Below, in pieces: positions 61,701 to 64,000 of a DNA stretch of 64,000 nucleotides. The notes beneath the pieces were generated by a model. It did not search any database. It had not been told where the DNA came from and was given only the letters and a program-made list of their open reading frames with translations. Positions within the stretch are counted from its first letter, which is position 1. The number at the start of each line of letters is the position of its first letter. Origin of the DNA: Aphidius gifuensis (Eukaryota; Arthropoda; Insecta; Hymenoptera; Braconidae); NCBI RefSeq assembly GCF_014905175.1, contig NC_057789.1, positions 1,736,001 through 1,800,000 on the forward strand, in the 5' to 3' direction. The position numbers and the translations under genes are program-made.

Positions 61701-64000
61701 ACACGTAATTTCAACATTATTTTTTTACCTTTTTTTTTTTTAATTTCTTTTTTTTTTCAAATTGCATCTCTATCTGTACATCCAATGCCAGTAAATTTCT
61801 TGGCAATGAATTCAACTGATATTTCTTCACTGTACCAACTTCCTATTCTTATTATTTTTCATTGGAATTTTTCAATGTGTGGCTTGGCCAACTCTTCAAC
61901 CACTCTTTCAACTTTTTTTTTTTTTTTTTCTTTTAGCTTTATTCCAATTGCGTTTATATACACCACGTATTTTTTTCGTTGAATCCACTACTTAATACCT
62001 GTATTTGCATAAAATATCACTCGCTATTTTTTTTTCTTGCTTGAATTTAAAATTTTAACTATCCTTCAATTTTAAAAATATAAAAATTATATATATGTTT
62101 TTACTGTATATTTTTTTCTACTCAATTATCTAATTTTTCTTTTTTTTTTTTTTTTTACTTTTTAATTTACAAAGTTTATAGAAAAAAAATAAAATTGAAA
62201 AATGTAAATATTAAAAATTAACATTTACCCTTAATGTTGAACTTAAAATTTTATATTTATTTTGTTTTAATATTAAATAAATATTGAAATAAAAATTAAA
62301 AAAAAAATGTTAATAAAAAAGTTGTTTTTTTAATTTACTTTTCTTTTTCAATTTTAAATATTTATCTGTACTTTTTTTTTTTTTAATTTAAATTTTTAAA
62401 TTAACACTAAAAGAATGTTTAAATTTCAATTGAAATTTTTTTTTTTTAATATAATATATGAGAGAAGAGCTTATGTCCAACAAAACTTCATTAATATTTT
62501 AATAAATAAAAAAATTTTAAATCTCTAAAAATGCATTTTTTTTTTGTGATTAAATAATAATACAAAAATTCTTCGAATTTCAAAGACGTAAATCCCTAAA
62601 ACCAGGCATTTTTTACATTAATTTTCATCACTCAGATATTTTTTCTATTAATTTATTTTCCACACAATACAAAACGAAGCTTTTTCCATTTTAATTTCGA
62701 CTTTTTTGGCAGTCAAGCTTTTTTTGTATTAAATCAAAATAAAAAAACCGATAAATAATTAATTTAATTATTGAATTTATAAATAATTATAATAGCATTT
62801 GACAGTGATTTCAATTTATCAAATTTTATATTTTCATCATGACGATTGTATTTCTCGTCTTTGTTTGATGAACAATATGTGGTCACAACGGGAGGTAAAA
62901 CCGCAATGCACGAAACACATATATAACATCAACAAAATGAGTAAATTTGACTGCGGATATTTGTCGTAAAATACGTGGTTGTAGAATATTGCAATGCTTA
63001 AATTTGTATATACATATTATTTAAATATATACCTCCACATTTAGTTATTAATTTTTTTTTCTTTTTTTTTTCTTATAGTTTTTGTCGTTGTCATTTCTCA
63101 ATTTTCATTAGACCCAGAGGCAAAATACATAATTTGTAACTTGCAAAATAATATATCTCGATATACCTTGTATTCAAAACGTCCAATTTAATTTTTCAAG
63201 CAGATAAACGTATGTTTCAACACCCCCGAGGATAATATTTAACAAATGTTATTTAAATTTTTTTTTTTTTTTTTAAATATTTTCTCTTTTTAATTTATTT
63301 TTTTTTTCTTGGTCTCAATTTTTTTTATGATTACTAGAATTAAATTTACTTGATAATATTTAGAATGGTTTTATTATTTTATTATTAATAAGCAAGTATT
63401 TTTATATTTATTTATTGAAAATTTAAATTTTTATTCGATTGTTTTATTAATAAAACAATCGAAATAACAAAAGAAAATTTTCATTTGTTTTTCTTGTGTA
63501 TTTTGCTATGGAAAAATAATAAATGTTTGATTTTTATTTTTTAAATTTGTATTGGCTCTTGTCATTTTTACGAAGCAGTATATTTTCCGTCGGTGTATTA
63601 CGATCAGGTCAACCGGACAAAAGATGATGCGACGGTAGATGAAAAGAAGAAAAAAAAATAAATAAAAGAAAAAAATTAATTAAACAATGAAAATGTATTG
63701 TGTAAATTTTCCCTTCAATATTTTTATTATACTTTTTTCACAATGCAATTTTTTTTATTTCCACATTTTATTAAAAATTTTAAAAATAAATTAATATTAA
63801 TTTCCTCTTAATTTACATCCTTTCAATTAAATAAAAATAATACTAAAAATATTAATTAACAATCGAAATTTAATTATTATTTTATACTATCAATTTTTAA
63901 AATTTTTATATTTAATTTTTACTCGTGCTGTTTTACACTTGATGAGATATATCCACTCGTTATCACAAATTTTAAACACAAATTAATATTTAAAAACATA
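55787..64000. other. 8 kb without a supported gene
   Basis: AT-rich, with long T and A runs. GC-richer patches lie at 57060-57150, 58140-58310, 59000-59140, 60400-60560, 60740-60880, 61560-61710 and 63555-63650. Open frames here are short and lack in-phase splice sites. The patches could be enhancers or distant exons of a gene to the right. I see no tRNA-headed repeat copies in this stretch. Confidence 0.45.
63434..63463. repeat. Perfect 30-bp palindrome
   Basis: Fifteen bases (TTCGATTGTTTTATT) are followed directly by their exact reverse complement, with no loop. It can extrude as a cruciform or mark a fold-back junction. Confidence 0.8.

Noticed and set aside
1..64000. CRISPR arrays, operons, bacterial-type ribosome binding sites or viral genes
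   Set aside because: None seen. The gene structure is eukaryotic and the repeats are not regularly spaced short direct repeats.

Overview
This is a eukaryotic nuclear window, roughly four-fifths A+T by eye, with small exons separated by AT-rich GT-AG introns. The gene content fits an insect: the exon junction complex recycling factor PYM, a Mab-21 family protein, and an arthropod-type MADF (Myb/SANT-like) protein. The extreme AT bias, compact introns and short tRNA-headed repeats suggest a hymenopteran, perhaps an aphidiine or other braconid parasitoid wasp. That placement is an inference from composition, not a phylogenetic result.

Layout. Positions 158-208 hold the first coding exon of a minus-strand gene that runs off the left edge. 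PYM follows on the minus strand (815-1733, 3 exons, 210 aa). A divergent 3.5 kb intergenic region with a degenerate ~180 bp tandem repeat leads to a 14-exon plus-strand gene (5269-19657, 1051 aa). That gene encodes a long Mab-21/cGAS-like fold protein with an N-myristoylation signature and altered metal-binding positions. Its introns contain a ~155 bp tandem array, a lone CpG-rich hairpin and one copy of the dispersed repeat family.

From 19.7 to 35.8 kb I see no convincing gene, only four repeat copies and scattered GC-richer patches. From 35795 a second plus-strand gene encodes a single-pass membrane protein. Three exons are clear (35795-40626) and possible terminal exons lie at 54213 or 55449. 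Its first intron holds a complete minus-strand two-exon gene (38079-39005) for a MADF-domain protein with a C-terminal membrane anchor. Its third intron probably holds a large inverted repeat (45545-47172 versus 50836-52500) and a lone minus-strand exon (53432-53582). From 55.8 to 64 kb I found no supported gene.

The most unusual feature is a nine-copy repeat family. Each copy has a tRNA-like head with Pol III A and B boxes, a core of about 85-145 nt that looks unrelated between copies, and a strongly conserved ~95 nt tail that can fold into a nested hairpin with paired substitutions between copies. Outer AT-rich modules and a tandem or inverted arrangement build these into larger composite elements.

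The genes do not form an obvious shared pathway. PYM acts in mRNA surveillance and translation, the Mab-21 protein is probably a membrane-associated pseudo-enzyme or sensor, and the MADF protein joins a DNA-binding type domain to a membrane tail. All splice models were derived by hand from reading frame and GT-AG sites.
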